64,000 nucleotides of DNA. It comes from Trichostrongylus colubriformis (taxonomy: Eukaryota > Nematoda > Chromadorea > Rhabditida > Trichostrongylidae). The first letter of the stretch is position 1. Every line of letters begins with the position of its first letter. Location of the stretch: positions 34,621,426 to 34,685,425 of the forward strand of contig OZ022256.1 of the NCBI GenBank assembly GCA_963978905.1, read 5' to 3'. Both the position numbers and the translations under genes were made by a program. Positions 21,799 to 32,100 of the stretch are shown piece by piece. The notes beneath the pieces are model-generated. The model had not been told where the DNA came from. It made no database searches and worked only from the letters and a program-made list of their open reading frames with translations.

Positions 21799-23137
21799 CT
21801 GGGTTGTTGCAGAATTATTAGCCGCAGCAGGCAGCGCACTTCAAGGTACCATAACACGAACATTATTCATCGAGGCACAATCCATTTGAATTGGGGCACT
21901 TTTCTAACGTTTCTGTGAAGAAGGTACTCCATACCTTCAAAAACGAAATTACCTAATGTAAAAATTTCCGGGAAGTAATTTTGATATGGTTTGGGTCGGT
22001 AAAGTACTGTTGTCGCAGATCTGCATCCAGAGGTCGAAAAAAGTGGCAGTCTGTAGGTAAGAGGTCTGCCGAGTGAAGGAGCGTGGAGAAAACTTCAATG
22101 CCTAATTCCGACAGTTTTTGCCGGGTGGGTTTTGAAGTCGAGCATCATCCTGAAGCAGGAACGCCCCTTCTGTCACCACCACATTTGTTCTCTTGTGGAT
22201 CTTGATCTCGAAAGTTAACCTGGTTGTGGTGGCCGGTTGTCTATGAATGATCAAGTCTACGTACGGCCGTGAAGTCGGAACGAGATGCAACAATTCTTTT
22301 CAAACACTACTTCTAAATCGCAGCAGTAGCAGTCTGCTGTGACAGTCCACCAGATTGCAGAAGGCTGTAGCGGATCACACCTTTTCAACACCACCAGACA
22401 GACGACAAAGCCTTCCTTGGATGTAAATCTGGTTTGGAAAAACTTTGAGATGGGAGACTTGTCAACCCACGTGTAACCTCGCTTCGTCTTGTTCCACAGC
22501 ACCCATTTTTCATCCACTGTTCAAGCGATCTTGGAGAGTTTCGTTTTTCTTGCGAACAAAAAGGTTGCAACAGATGTCAAGGCGGATCAGGCATTGCTCA
22601 TCGGTCAAATTAAGAGTATCCACCGCTGCTTTTCCTTACTATGCTGACTGAAGCCAGGTGCCTTAGTATTGTAACCATATTATATATCCATGTCTGCTGC
22701 CATCGCTCGAACATCCGGTTTCGACTTAACGTTCGTACGTAGGGCTTGACCATCCAGCGACAACCGGCCACCACGAGCAGATTTCTCCTCGAGATCAAAA
22801 TATTCTTAAGAGAACTTCAAGAGCCGGTACCTCACTTCTCGCTGTGATGGTGCATTTGAGCCAGATGCATATGCAGTATTGAGAGCTGCTTTCGCTGCAG
22901 AATCTCCTAGAGCATAGAAACCCCCTCGATTTATCATTTTTAAGAAAAAACAAGGCATGCAGATAGGCGAGAAAACAAGCAAATCTGAGGAAGAAGGAAA
23001 AGCTCGCTCCTTGAAAAAGAAAAAAAAAACTCGCTGTGATGGTCGGAAACGGTATAGTTCGATTTGAGTTGATATATTTTAGGAAAAAAGCCATTTTTTC
23101 TTACGCTGCAACAGTCAATTATTTTGCAACACCCTAG
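21799..23137 (-). mobile_element. mariner-like element family D
   Basis: Ends CTGGGTTGTTGCAGAATTATT (left) and AATTATTTTGCAACACCCTAG (right), TA on both sides. The left end is partly duplicated just outside (21759-21796). Length 1339 bp fits a full mariner. Confidence 0.75.
21960..22950 (-). pseudogene. mariner-like transposase (family D), decayed
   Basis: Minus strand, several frames. In order: EVRYRLLKF, EEKSARGGRLSLDGQALRTN with VKSKPDVRAMAADM (HTH linker), then DEKWVLWNKTKRGYTWVDKS with the first catalytic aspartate, FVVCLVVLKRCDPLQ in place of the usual IWWD-KGV block, and VVVTEGAFLLQDDARLQNPP with the second aspartate (usually DNARPH). Stops and shifts throughout. Confidence 0.65.
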
Positions 23138-23376
23138 TAGCATGCCACTCTGCGACCTTGTAATTTTGCAATGTAGCAAAAACTTCGCAAAGTAAACATC
23201 GACTTAACCCGCCTGACCAGAGGTGTAGTCCCATGAATGGGAACAAGGAAAATCATAAAGGCACTTTCCGAAGTGCAGAAGCCACCAAATTTTGGCACTC
23301 GAAGCGAATGCCTTTAAGAAGTACGTGCAAATAGCTGAACTTGAGAAATCGCGCAGCTTTTGCCATCTGACATATA

Positions 23377-23868
23377 CAGCGCTCAAAAGTCTTCGGCCAA
23401 GCACTTTTTTGTCATAACTTTTTTTCTACTTGACCAAATTTTATAAAATTTTAATATGTGGTGTCAACATTTCCTTCTACTTGAGTGCCGCTCGACTCTT
23501 TTCATGGTTTTTTACAAGAATTTACTACAAAACCACCGAAAAAAAGGAAAAAGGCTTGACCAAGAAAAACAGCTTTCTTAACAGAAACAAAACGAGCAAG
23601 CCTCAGAGATCATTGATATTTTGTAGGAAGACCACTATTGTTGATGACAGCGGCACAGCGGGACGGCATAGGGATGGCACTCCAAAAACAAAAAAATTGC
23701 ATTTAACCACGTAACTTACACCGTTGGGCACCAACATAGTATATTTAGTATGCAGTGTCTCCAAGTACAACATACTAAAATTTCTCTCAGATCGGTCCAG
23801 TCGCAAAAAAGATGCAAGTGAAAAACCAAGTGAAAAACCCTTTGGCTGAATACTTTTGAGCGCTACTG
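23377..23868. mobile_element. Tc1-like MITE, copy without foldback
   Basis: Same family as 14877-16053: internal sequence colinear except for the missing palindrome. Right end GCCGCTAC-type terminus is intact (GAGCGCTACTG), the left end has lost three bases after CAG (CAGCGCTCAAAAGTC). TA at 23375-23376 and 23869-23870. No coding potential. Confidence 0.8.
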
Positions 23869-24343
23869 TATATTATACATTTTTTTGTGTTTACTATCCT
23901 TCGTGTTGGACGAAAATTTCATATTTGGAGTGGGTAGAGTTAAAAGACGATGACTATTTCCTGCTTAGATAAATATACGCCTTGATATTTCGCTAAGGTC
24001 TAGCTCCATCCGTCAGTAGTGTAAGGTAAACTCTGGTGATGCGCGAAATTGACTTTTGTTTTCCCTACTGGCGTATTTGAATTTGCTAACAATCATTTAA
24101 AAATGACAGAAATGTCAAAACGTTGGATAATTCGTGACTACTCACTATTGCTCATCATGGCGAATTAAGATGTTTCAACTTTTCACGTTAGAGCTTCCCA
24201 TTTCGCATTTTCACCCACCTTTTGTTTCTGCAGAGATTTTATTTGCACCCAGATCAGGTTGTGTTTCTGCTAAATGGAGTACTGTTATGCATAAAAACTT
24301 TTTCGTTAGCTTAGTTTAACAACATATTTGTTTCCCTAACTAG

Positions 24344-25868
24344 ACGCGAAACGGTGATGCTTCTGCAAGTGGACCGACTCCTGCTAAGAAGAGGAAGTTG
24401 GATGATGGAAAGGTACTATCTGATGATAAGGACGCATGAGTCGTGGTGGTCAAGTGGAGGCTACTGGAGACCTCCTTAAGGCAATACCATATGTTATAGT
24501 TTCAAAAAGCCGACATATGATCAAGGTTATAATGGAAATTTGTGCCTTCTGTCCGAGCATCGACACATTCCCTTGGTTTATAGGTTACCTCATTCAGAAA
24601 TGTCTTTGCAAAAATCTTATAAAATTGATCTGTCGTTTTCCTGCCTTTATGTCTGCAATTTGAATTACTTGCTTTCTTTGTGTTACCAACGCTCATTTAC
24701 TAGTCATCGATAGCTGAGGAAGGGTCCATTCTATCTGTCAGCTCCTTGTTGCAGGTTATTCAACTGAAAAACGCTTCGCCACGGTCGTTACGGGGTGGAC
24801 TTAGTTTAGCATGTCTGGTTTTGTTTTATTCTAGTTTTAGTTCGCTCCTATCTAATCTTCTCCCGTTTCCAATTGAAATTGGCTTTCTAGCTGTGTCGTT
24901 TTGCTCTTCTCAACCCAGTGTTTTCTTGTATTGGTCGTTTTATGTCAACAGCTTGCAGTTCTTAAATTTTGTGTTTGTTTGAATAATAAATAGCTTGTCT
25001 CCTTACTTTAGTGAAGCATTGTATTGATTCAGTCGCTGATGTGCGAGTTACTTGTTTTTTGAATTGAATTTTTCTTCCAAGCGTTTATCTTGGTTCTCGT
25101 CCTTAATCATTGAAATTTCAGACAGAACCGTCAACCTCACGCGGTTGCACCGCCATGTCTCACAGAACACAATCCGTGGTTGGCAGAGGAGAGACGGAAT
25201 CTCGGGCGCAGTTCGGAAATTATGATGGCAGTTGGCAGCAATCGTTTCCTGTATCATACTTTTTCCTGTATCCTGTATCATGCAATTTTGTAGATATATT
25301 GTCTGAGCAAGTATTTCTCATGTTTAGGGTTGGGTTCAGCTCATCGAGCGTGACATTTTATCAGGACAAACAAATCCACGTCAGGTACGGAATCCTAGTG
25401 ACATCTATCAGTCAGCTCATCCGGAGCAAGCGAGAAGGGTAATTTTCCTATATTTTCTTTGCGCCTTAATGTTGGTAAAACGAATGCTTCAGCAGATGAT
25501 GTCAGAAGATGTTTCTGGGGAAGATGCTTTATTGTCTGCTTTGCGAGAAACGGTTGATAATGCTTTTCATGGCAACATTCCAGTAAGTAGTGGTTTTTTC
25601 CATCTGGTATTCATGCGATTGATGTCGACTAGTCATTGTAACTTGAAGTCATGCAGTTGTCGCCATTATATTCTGTGCTAACCCTATGTATTGACGCTTG
25701 TTTGGTTTTCTTCAGGCAGCTGTTGAAACAAATCTGAACTCCACATCTGCAACAAGTGCCTTCAGTGAATTAGTGGATTTGGCGATACAACGTCGTATAC
25801 AAGAAGACCACGACTACGACCCATCACGCTATCCTGCCATTGATCGCCGGTATACGAGAAGATATTGA
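24344..25868 (+). CDS. C-terminal exons with NLS, probably of the helical-repeat gene
   Basis: Exons seen: 24344-24412 (TRNGDASASGPTPAKKRKLD..., phase 0 in and out, continuing from the phase-0 donor at 18194), 24755-about 24794, about 25122-25250, about 25366-25438 (NPRQVRNPSDIYQSAHPEQA), 25493-25582 (QMMSEDVSGEDALLSALRET) and 25716-25868 (AAVETNLNSTSATSAFSELV ... IDRRYTRRY, stop TGA 25866-25868). PAKKRKLD is a classical monopartite nuclear localisation signal. The tail is Ser/Arg/Pro-rich, then an amphipathic helical end. Borders of the 24755, 25122 and 25366 exons are uncertain because their phases do not join cleanly. The gene has no recognised family; a nuclear scaffold role is inference from the NLS alone. 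Confidence 0.55.
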
Positions 25869-26193
25869 ATATTGTGATAGACTATTTGCTCAGTATATAT
25901 CACAGTTCACTTGGCAACAGATTTATATTTGTGTGAGAGTTCCTATATCACCTTATCCCTGTCGTGCCGTTATTAAACCCAGGTGGCCTGAGCAGAAAAT
26001 CAGCTGGGGTTTTGTCTTTTCTGATAGCTGTTTTAATTTTTTTTGTCTTCAGTCTAGCTTTTCGTTTTTGCTGCTGTGAAAATCAAAATCCTACTAAAAA
26101 GAACATTGTTTTCACGTTTTATAATTTGAGAGGTCTATGTTAATGATACGAATGCTTCGGACAGCTAAAAATGTGCTACGAGAAATTTCAAGT

Positions 26194-26199
26194 AATAAA
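26194..26199 (+). terminator. poly(A) signal AATAAA, 326 bp after the TGA at 25868
   Basis: First canonical AATAAA downstream of the large gene on the + strand. The spacing suits a nematode 3' UTR. Confidence 0.4.
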
Positions 26200-26622
26200 T
26201 AGTTTTTTCGTGGGTCAAAACGAAGCAATGGTGTTTCAGTACACATCTCTATTTATTCGCACACTGTATCTAGTGTGAATGCTGCTGTGTGGTTTGTGTG
26301 AAAAAGGTGGCGATGTGTGGTCACGGTTAGTAGAAGGAAGCGGCTCATCTACGCGAAGCTCCTTCCCTTCCTAAGACAGATGAGATCCACTCTCGTGTCT
26401 TACTACCATTTTTTCATATTATCCCACATTTACTGGGTTGTTCAAGGTGTGCTTGGTATGCCTCTCCTCATCAACGTAATGCCAAATTGTTTGTGTCCCG
26501 CCGTGCTTTTCGCTTCGTTTATGAATCGTATGATACGAAAATGAAGTGGGGCTGACCTGTCTGCCCATACACAGCCCCTGCACTACAGTTCACGGAATGT
26601 GCTCTCGCATTTATTTTTATCA

Positions 26623-27084
26623 CCAGGCGGGCACACATTAGGCCGCGGTCATACTTTGCGTTGTCTGCGGCAGGGCGTGGCCGCGTATCTTGCGTCTCCA
26701 CACTGCCTCGTTGCCTGCGTCATCTCTGCACCTCCCCCGTGCCACTCTCTCTCGCTGCCTGTGAGAGAGAGTGGCACGGGGGAGGTGCAGAGATGACGCA
26801 GGCAACGAGGCACTGTGGAGACGCAAGATACGCGGCCACGCCCTGCCGCAGACAACGCAAAGTATGACCGCGGCCTTACTGCGCGCGATTCATGGCGTTG
26901 ATTGTAAAATGGGTTTGATCGGCACGACCACAATTGTGTATGGTATTGAGTGCGAAGTTCCTTTCCTCTGCTCTCAGCTAAGCTATCGAATTGGAAAGAA
27001 AGCAGAGAAGATGGCGTTTGCATCGAACCCATTTTGCACGTCATCGATATGAATCGCACGCAGTGATGTGCGCCAGCCAACTGG
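26623..27084. mobile_element. MITE with CCAG...GGCGCACA-CTGCGCGCG ends, split by a second MITE
   Basis: Right end (inverse) CCAGTTGGCTGGCGCACA and left end CCAGGCGGGCACACATTA are the TIRs; inner TIR sequence ACTGCGCGCGATTCATG is shared. Related ends occur at 14007-14300, 20537-20600 and 34712. After removing the 26641-26875 hairpin the left end reads CACATTACTGCGCGCG, as in the other copies (CACACTACTGCGCGCG at 14022). Confidence 0.65.
26641..26875. mobile_element. PIF/Harbinger-type hairpin MITE with TTA duplication
   Basis: Two arms of 114 bp, GGCCGCGGTCATACTTTGCG ... and inverse, pair almost perfectly around a loop of a few bases near 26755-26761. Flanked by TTA on both sides (26638-26640, 26876-26878), the 3-bp TWA duplication typical of PIF/Harbinger. 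A relative with the same ends is at 33378-33512; a diverged arm is at 57174-57240. Confidence 0.75.
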
Positions 27085-27439
27085 TTTAGGTCGTCGTTGA
27101 GAGTTTGGGTAGTTAAGAGATCGATAGTTTTATATTCATCGATTGCATCGATAGGTAACCATTTGTTCACTTGCTGAGCATCTAATTCCTACATAAGATG
27201 GTAGATCCACATCCCGATTATCGATGTTTATCGTTTCGTAAAAATGCTTCACTATTTGGAATTTTACATAGTCTAGTAGTCGATACTCAGTGTTGCTGCC
27301 AGGACCGCATTAGAAAATGTTTCCGAGTGAACCGCTTGCTTTGCCATCATGAATATAGGTTGTATCATGATTATCCTACAATACCTGCAAATGTGAACAT
27401 CCCACTGTTAGCCGCAAAAGCGAACCGGCCTTGGTGACA

Positions 27440-28140
27440 TTTCGCCTCTCACGCGCCTCATCGAATCTTATCAACCGTTATCAGTACGGATCACCCACTA
27501 TTAGTGTCCCCGTCCCACCCTTCTGAAAACCTATGAGTGCCAGAGGTATGGAATCAAGGCGGAGGTGAAACGGATTTGATAACATTTGCCTTCTCACGCT
27601 CCTTATCGAATATTATCAACCATTGTCAATTTGGATACCCACCAATGATGTCTCTTCCCACCCTGTTAAACAACCATGAGTGTCAGCGCTCTTGAATCAA
27701 CGTGAAAGGCGAAACGAATTTGACGACGTTTGCCCTTTTGCCTTTTGACGCTCCTTATCTAATCTTATCATCGTTATCAAGCTGGATCACCCACCACCAA
27801 TATTCCCGTCCCACCCGCAAAACACCTGTGATTTTGAACGCACTAGGTTCAGTGCGAAAAGCGAAATGGATTCGCACTTATGAGTGTCAGCACTACTGGA
27901 TCAACGAAGGGCGAAACAGATTTGGCGATATTTGCTTTCCGAGGTTCTTTCAGCCCTTATCAGCTGCTATCACTTCCCGTCCACCACCGCTAGGGTCCCC
28001 TTACCACCCCTTACACCACTTGTAGAATTCAGGGTCCCAGCTTTACTGCGACGCCAGGTATGAAATTCGTGACAGACAGACGGACACACGGACATAGACC
28101 CACACACAGACATACTAAACGAGTTATACATAGTAGGATA
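27440..28140 (+). mobile_element. minisatellite + microsatellite element (family of 12590)
   Basis: Four diverged units of about 145 bp (CGCTCCTTATCGAATCTTAT... type; unit starts near 27445, 27589, 27741 and 27946) lead into ACAGACAGACGGACACACGG at 28071-28095 and the terminus TTATACATAGTAGGATA. Same unit and same order as at 12590-13085, in the opposite orientation. Confidence 0.6.
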
Positions 28141-29160
28141 CCACGAGGCTTTACTCTATCCGCGCAACTTATTTTCCGTTCTGCCATGCCGTTATCTATA
28201 ATTTATTCAACCTTGTACCATAGCACAAAGCTTCCACCCACTGCGCTGGAGTTACGCCATTGAGCTTTTCTCTTGCGTGTTGGGGTTTCGAGGCAAGCAC
28301 GTAAAGGGGATCCCGTTGTGCTGACTCTGGGTCCTTTTCTATAATCTTATGGGCCGCTTGATCTCGGGTGGAACCATTTGCAGACTAAAATCCTTTATTG
28401 GGCCCACTTGCGCCAAGTACAGTTAAACGGAATTCCCTGAATTACAACTTTATAAGGGAATTCTATATGTATGAAGGAACAACGTGAGCATCTAAAAGCA
28501 TCTAAAATGTGACTTGAATGAAACATTCGAATACGAATGCCACTTGACCCTACTGGTTTTCCTGAGTCGTTTTCCTATTCACTGAATTATTATTGGACAT
28601 ACTTGCGTGAATGCCTACGGAGGCGCGGACGTATTAGCGCTCCTACGCAACCGTGCGTTTTGTGGGGGTTTCACTGTGTCGAGACTACGTGCGAAAATGC
28701 GTGGTTTAGCGGAGTCGTGAAATCGCGGCTCTAATTCCATTGTGTATTCAGATGCTCCCCTGATTTTGAGTCGAAGGCGTAGGCGAAGCCGGAAGCGGGC
28801 CGATCGATCACTGTTAATTTCCACCTCTTTGTTATTACCGACCATCGTATAATCAGAAGTGACCTACTATGACATCCCAGCAGCGCCATTTTAGCTTCCG
28901 ATTTGTTTACTGACAGCTTCCATAGTTCTTATGTAATGCTGTAGACCTGCTTTCGGCGGAGCATCCCGATGGTTTTAAGGCGCTTTGTGAAAAAGCAGAG
29001 CATCTAAACACACTTCCCAGCACAATAAAAACATGCCAATAAGAGTAGGAGGCAGTTTGAAGAAATGTCTGTGAGTCAGTGTGTGGATGTAAGCTAAGGC
29101 AAGGAAGAGAAGGTACTCAAGTAAATGAACCTTAATACTGCCATTTATGGATGATACTTT
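28141..29160. other. about 1 kb intergenic DNA before TIPRL
   Basis: Nothing coding is supported. A short direct pattern near 28430-28510 and a GC-rich patch near 28770-28800 were checked and are not explained. Confidence 0.4.
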
Positions 29161-29167
29161 GTTGATA

Positions 29168-29177
29168 GTTTCAGGCA
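29168..29177 (+). promoter_or_regulatory. likely trans-splice acceptor of TIPRL
   Basis: GATAGTTTCAG ends at 29174, three bases before the ATG at 29178. No in-frame upstream coding exon fits. In nematodes an acceptor this close to the start codon usually receives a spliced leader. The alternative is a 5' UTR intron. Confidence 0.5.
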
Positions 29178-32100
29178 ATGAAAAAACAAGGCCGCAACAC
29201 TTCGGAAATTTTGGCACGTGCCAGAAGAAACGCACGCAAACAAGTAAGCGTTTTCATTTCGGATCGCAACTCTTTTAAGTCGCAGTCTTTGATACAGGAC
29301 GAATTCAGTAGAGGAGGATTCCACTTCGTTGCTGTCTGGGATCATATTTTGGAATCTCAGTGTGTGCATGGTGAAGCCGGCGACACGGAGTGCTCCGTAA
29401 GTTTCTCAAAAATGGCCAAATCACATGGATTCTGGCATTGTGCGTGACTTTCAGAGATGTCTCTTTGAGAGATCACTTCGCTTACCGGAGCTTCCAGAAA
29501 TGGTATTTCCGAATAACACACTTACTATTAAATTTACAAAGTTTGCCGGTTAGTTAATTATGAATACACTTTTTTACAAACAGTGTTGCTTCTAGCCGTT
29601 GATGCAGAATCACAACCGCTACACATTTGTTTGTCTAGCCCAAAGTTCAGCATTAATTGAAAAAGTGCGGGTCTATTGAAGGGGAGGCAGACGCACCGAC
29701 GTCGAAGCTCCTTTCTTATCCCTAGGCTTTGCGTAAAGCGTATGAGTGAGATGCTTTTCCATGTTAGCAGGAGGGTACATGAATTTAAGCCCAAGCCTAG
29801 TGAGGGTAGGAGCTTCAACGTCGGTGAAAAGTTGCGTCTACTCTCACTTGAATTGACCCAAAAGTGGTATTAATAAACTTTGCTGGTCAGGATTTCAAGT
29901 TCTGCAACATGGGAAAAGAACCTATCTCTAACGCAGGAGGGTACATGAATTTAAGCCTAAGCCTAGTGAGGGTAGCAGCTTCAACGTCGGTGAAAAGTTG
30001 CGTCTACTCCCAGAATTGACCCAAAAATGGTATTAATAAACTGCTGGTCAGGATTTCAAGCTCTGCAACATGGGAAAAGAACCTATCTCTAACGTTTTTG
30101 GCTGATCAACATCACTGTCTCATGAGTATTGCCTGGGTGACCGTTGGGACACGGCCAGTAGGGCCACGAGGACATGCGGTGATCATGCGCATTCCTTGAA
30201 CTTGCTGTCTATAATTGGATATTCTCTGTAGTATGGAAAGCTCTATTTTTACTTTTTCTCAATTTGAAAATTCACTTTCACAAGTATTATGTACGGTAGC
30301 ATCACCCATTCCCCAATATAACAGAACAGAGATAGGGTTCACATGAACAAAGTGTTTGAGTAATTTGTGTCACAGGGTGAAGGCCACAGGCTGTCACAGG
30401 GTCGCAGACCTAGGCCAAAATCCGTGGGTCCCAACCTACACCCGTATTGCCTGTGTGTGTAAAGCTTGAATATAGATCACCTGAAACAGGGGACTTGTGT
30501 AGGAGCGAACAATCGTTGTTGATTATTTAGTACATTCGTAATGTATGGCTGCCATGTATTTATCCACAAAGCTTTGTCTGTGTGGAGGTTTCGGGATTGC
30601 GATCCATGTAGCCACACGTCTGTTACATTCTAGCATCATATCATTGGTAGTCGTAATATACATCCATAATACATAATATAAATCCCTTGTACATTTGTAC
30701 AGTAGCGGTCAAAAGTTTGGAAACTTTTGAATTTTCAACCTCCCTCGATCGAGAAACAACCTAGCTGTCTCAAATTCACATGGTAAGTATAGAATTGAGT
30801 AGGAAACACATGCGTAACATCGCTTTGCCGAAAATCGATCAATTGATCTACATTATGTGGTCCACTCATAAGATGGCACGTCGAAAGTATGGAAACTCTC
30901 TTATAACAATATCATCCCGCAGCTGTTTTGTGAAGGTTCGCATTTTTTCATGGTTTTAGATAAAATTATGGCACAGTACCTCATTTTCAGATGGGATCTG
31001 GTAAAGAAGTAGCACTAGCTGTGCAGGTGGCGATTGTTGGGGCCATTCAATCTGGAACGTCCAAGAACCTTCTTGCACAGCAGTATCAGCTCGCTAAAAG
31101 CACGATCACCAAGATTTTCAAGCGCTACGAAAGTCAAGGAGGTGTGGTGAAGACTCATCGTTCAGGAAAACCTCGTAAGACGACACCAAGGGACGACACA
31201 TTCATCGTAAGGGCCTCGCATGCTGACCCGCGCTCTTCGTCAACTGACATTCTCAAGCAGGTGACAAATTTTTTGGGCATTTCTGTCAGCCAAAGTACTG
31301 TTCAGCGTCGTCTGAAAGCTGGCGGATTATTTGGAAGACGTCCCAGCAGAAAGCCACTAGTGAGCTCAAAGAATAAGAAGGCGCGACTGAATTTCGCCCG
31401 TCAGCACCTTGCCTGGACCAGAGAAGAGTGGAGAAAAGTTTTGTTCAGCGACGAATTGAGGTTCTGCCTCTTTGGCAACGGTGGATTGAAGTACGTGAGA
31501 CGTCCTGTGAACAAGAAAATCATCCCAAGTACCAGGTACCAACAGTAAAGCATGGCGGAGGTAATGTGATGGTATGGGGATGTTTTGGTCCATGTGGCGT
31601 TGGCCCACTTCTCCGTATTCAAGGGAATATGGACTCGTCCGCGTACAAGGGTATCCTGGAGAGTACCATACTTCCTTTTGCTCGTCAAAGATTGCCGAGG
31701 GAATGGATTTTTCAGCACGACAATGATCCAAAGCATGCATCTCGCCTCGTCACTGACTTTCTGAGATCGAAGAAAATTACTGTCATGAACTGGACAAGCC
31801 AAAGTCCGAACCTCAATCCGATTGAGCACCTTTGGCAGGAACTCGAGCGTCGTACAAGACACATTACAGTGAAGAATTGCGATGAAAAGTTTGATATTCT
31901 GCTCAAAGAATGGGTTTCGATTCCCCAGTCCAAAATTAATGCTCTGATCGAGACAATGCCTAGAAGGGGTAAGGCTGTCATTGATTCACGCGGTTATTCA
32001 ACAAAGTACTAATTCCTGTCTCGCATTCCGACGTTATTGCGTTCGATTTTCTTTGTTTTTTGGAAGTTTCCAAATTTTTGACGCGCCTTTTTTGAAACAA

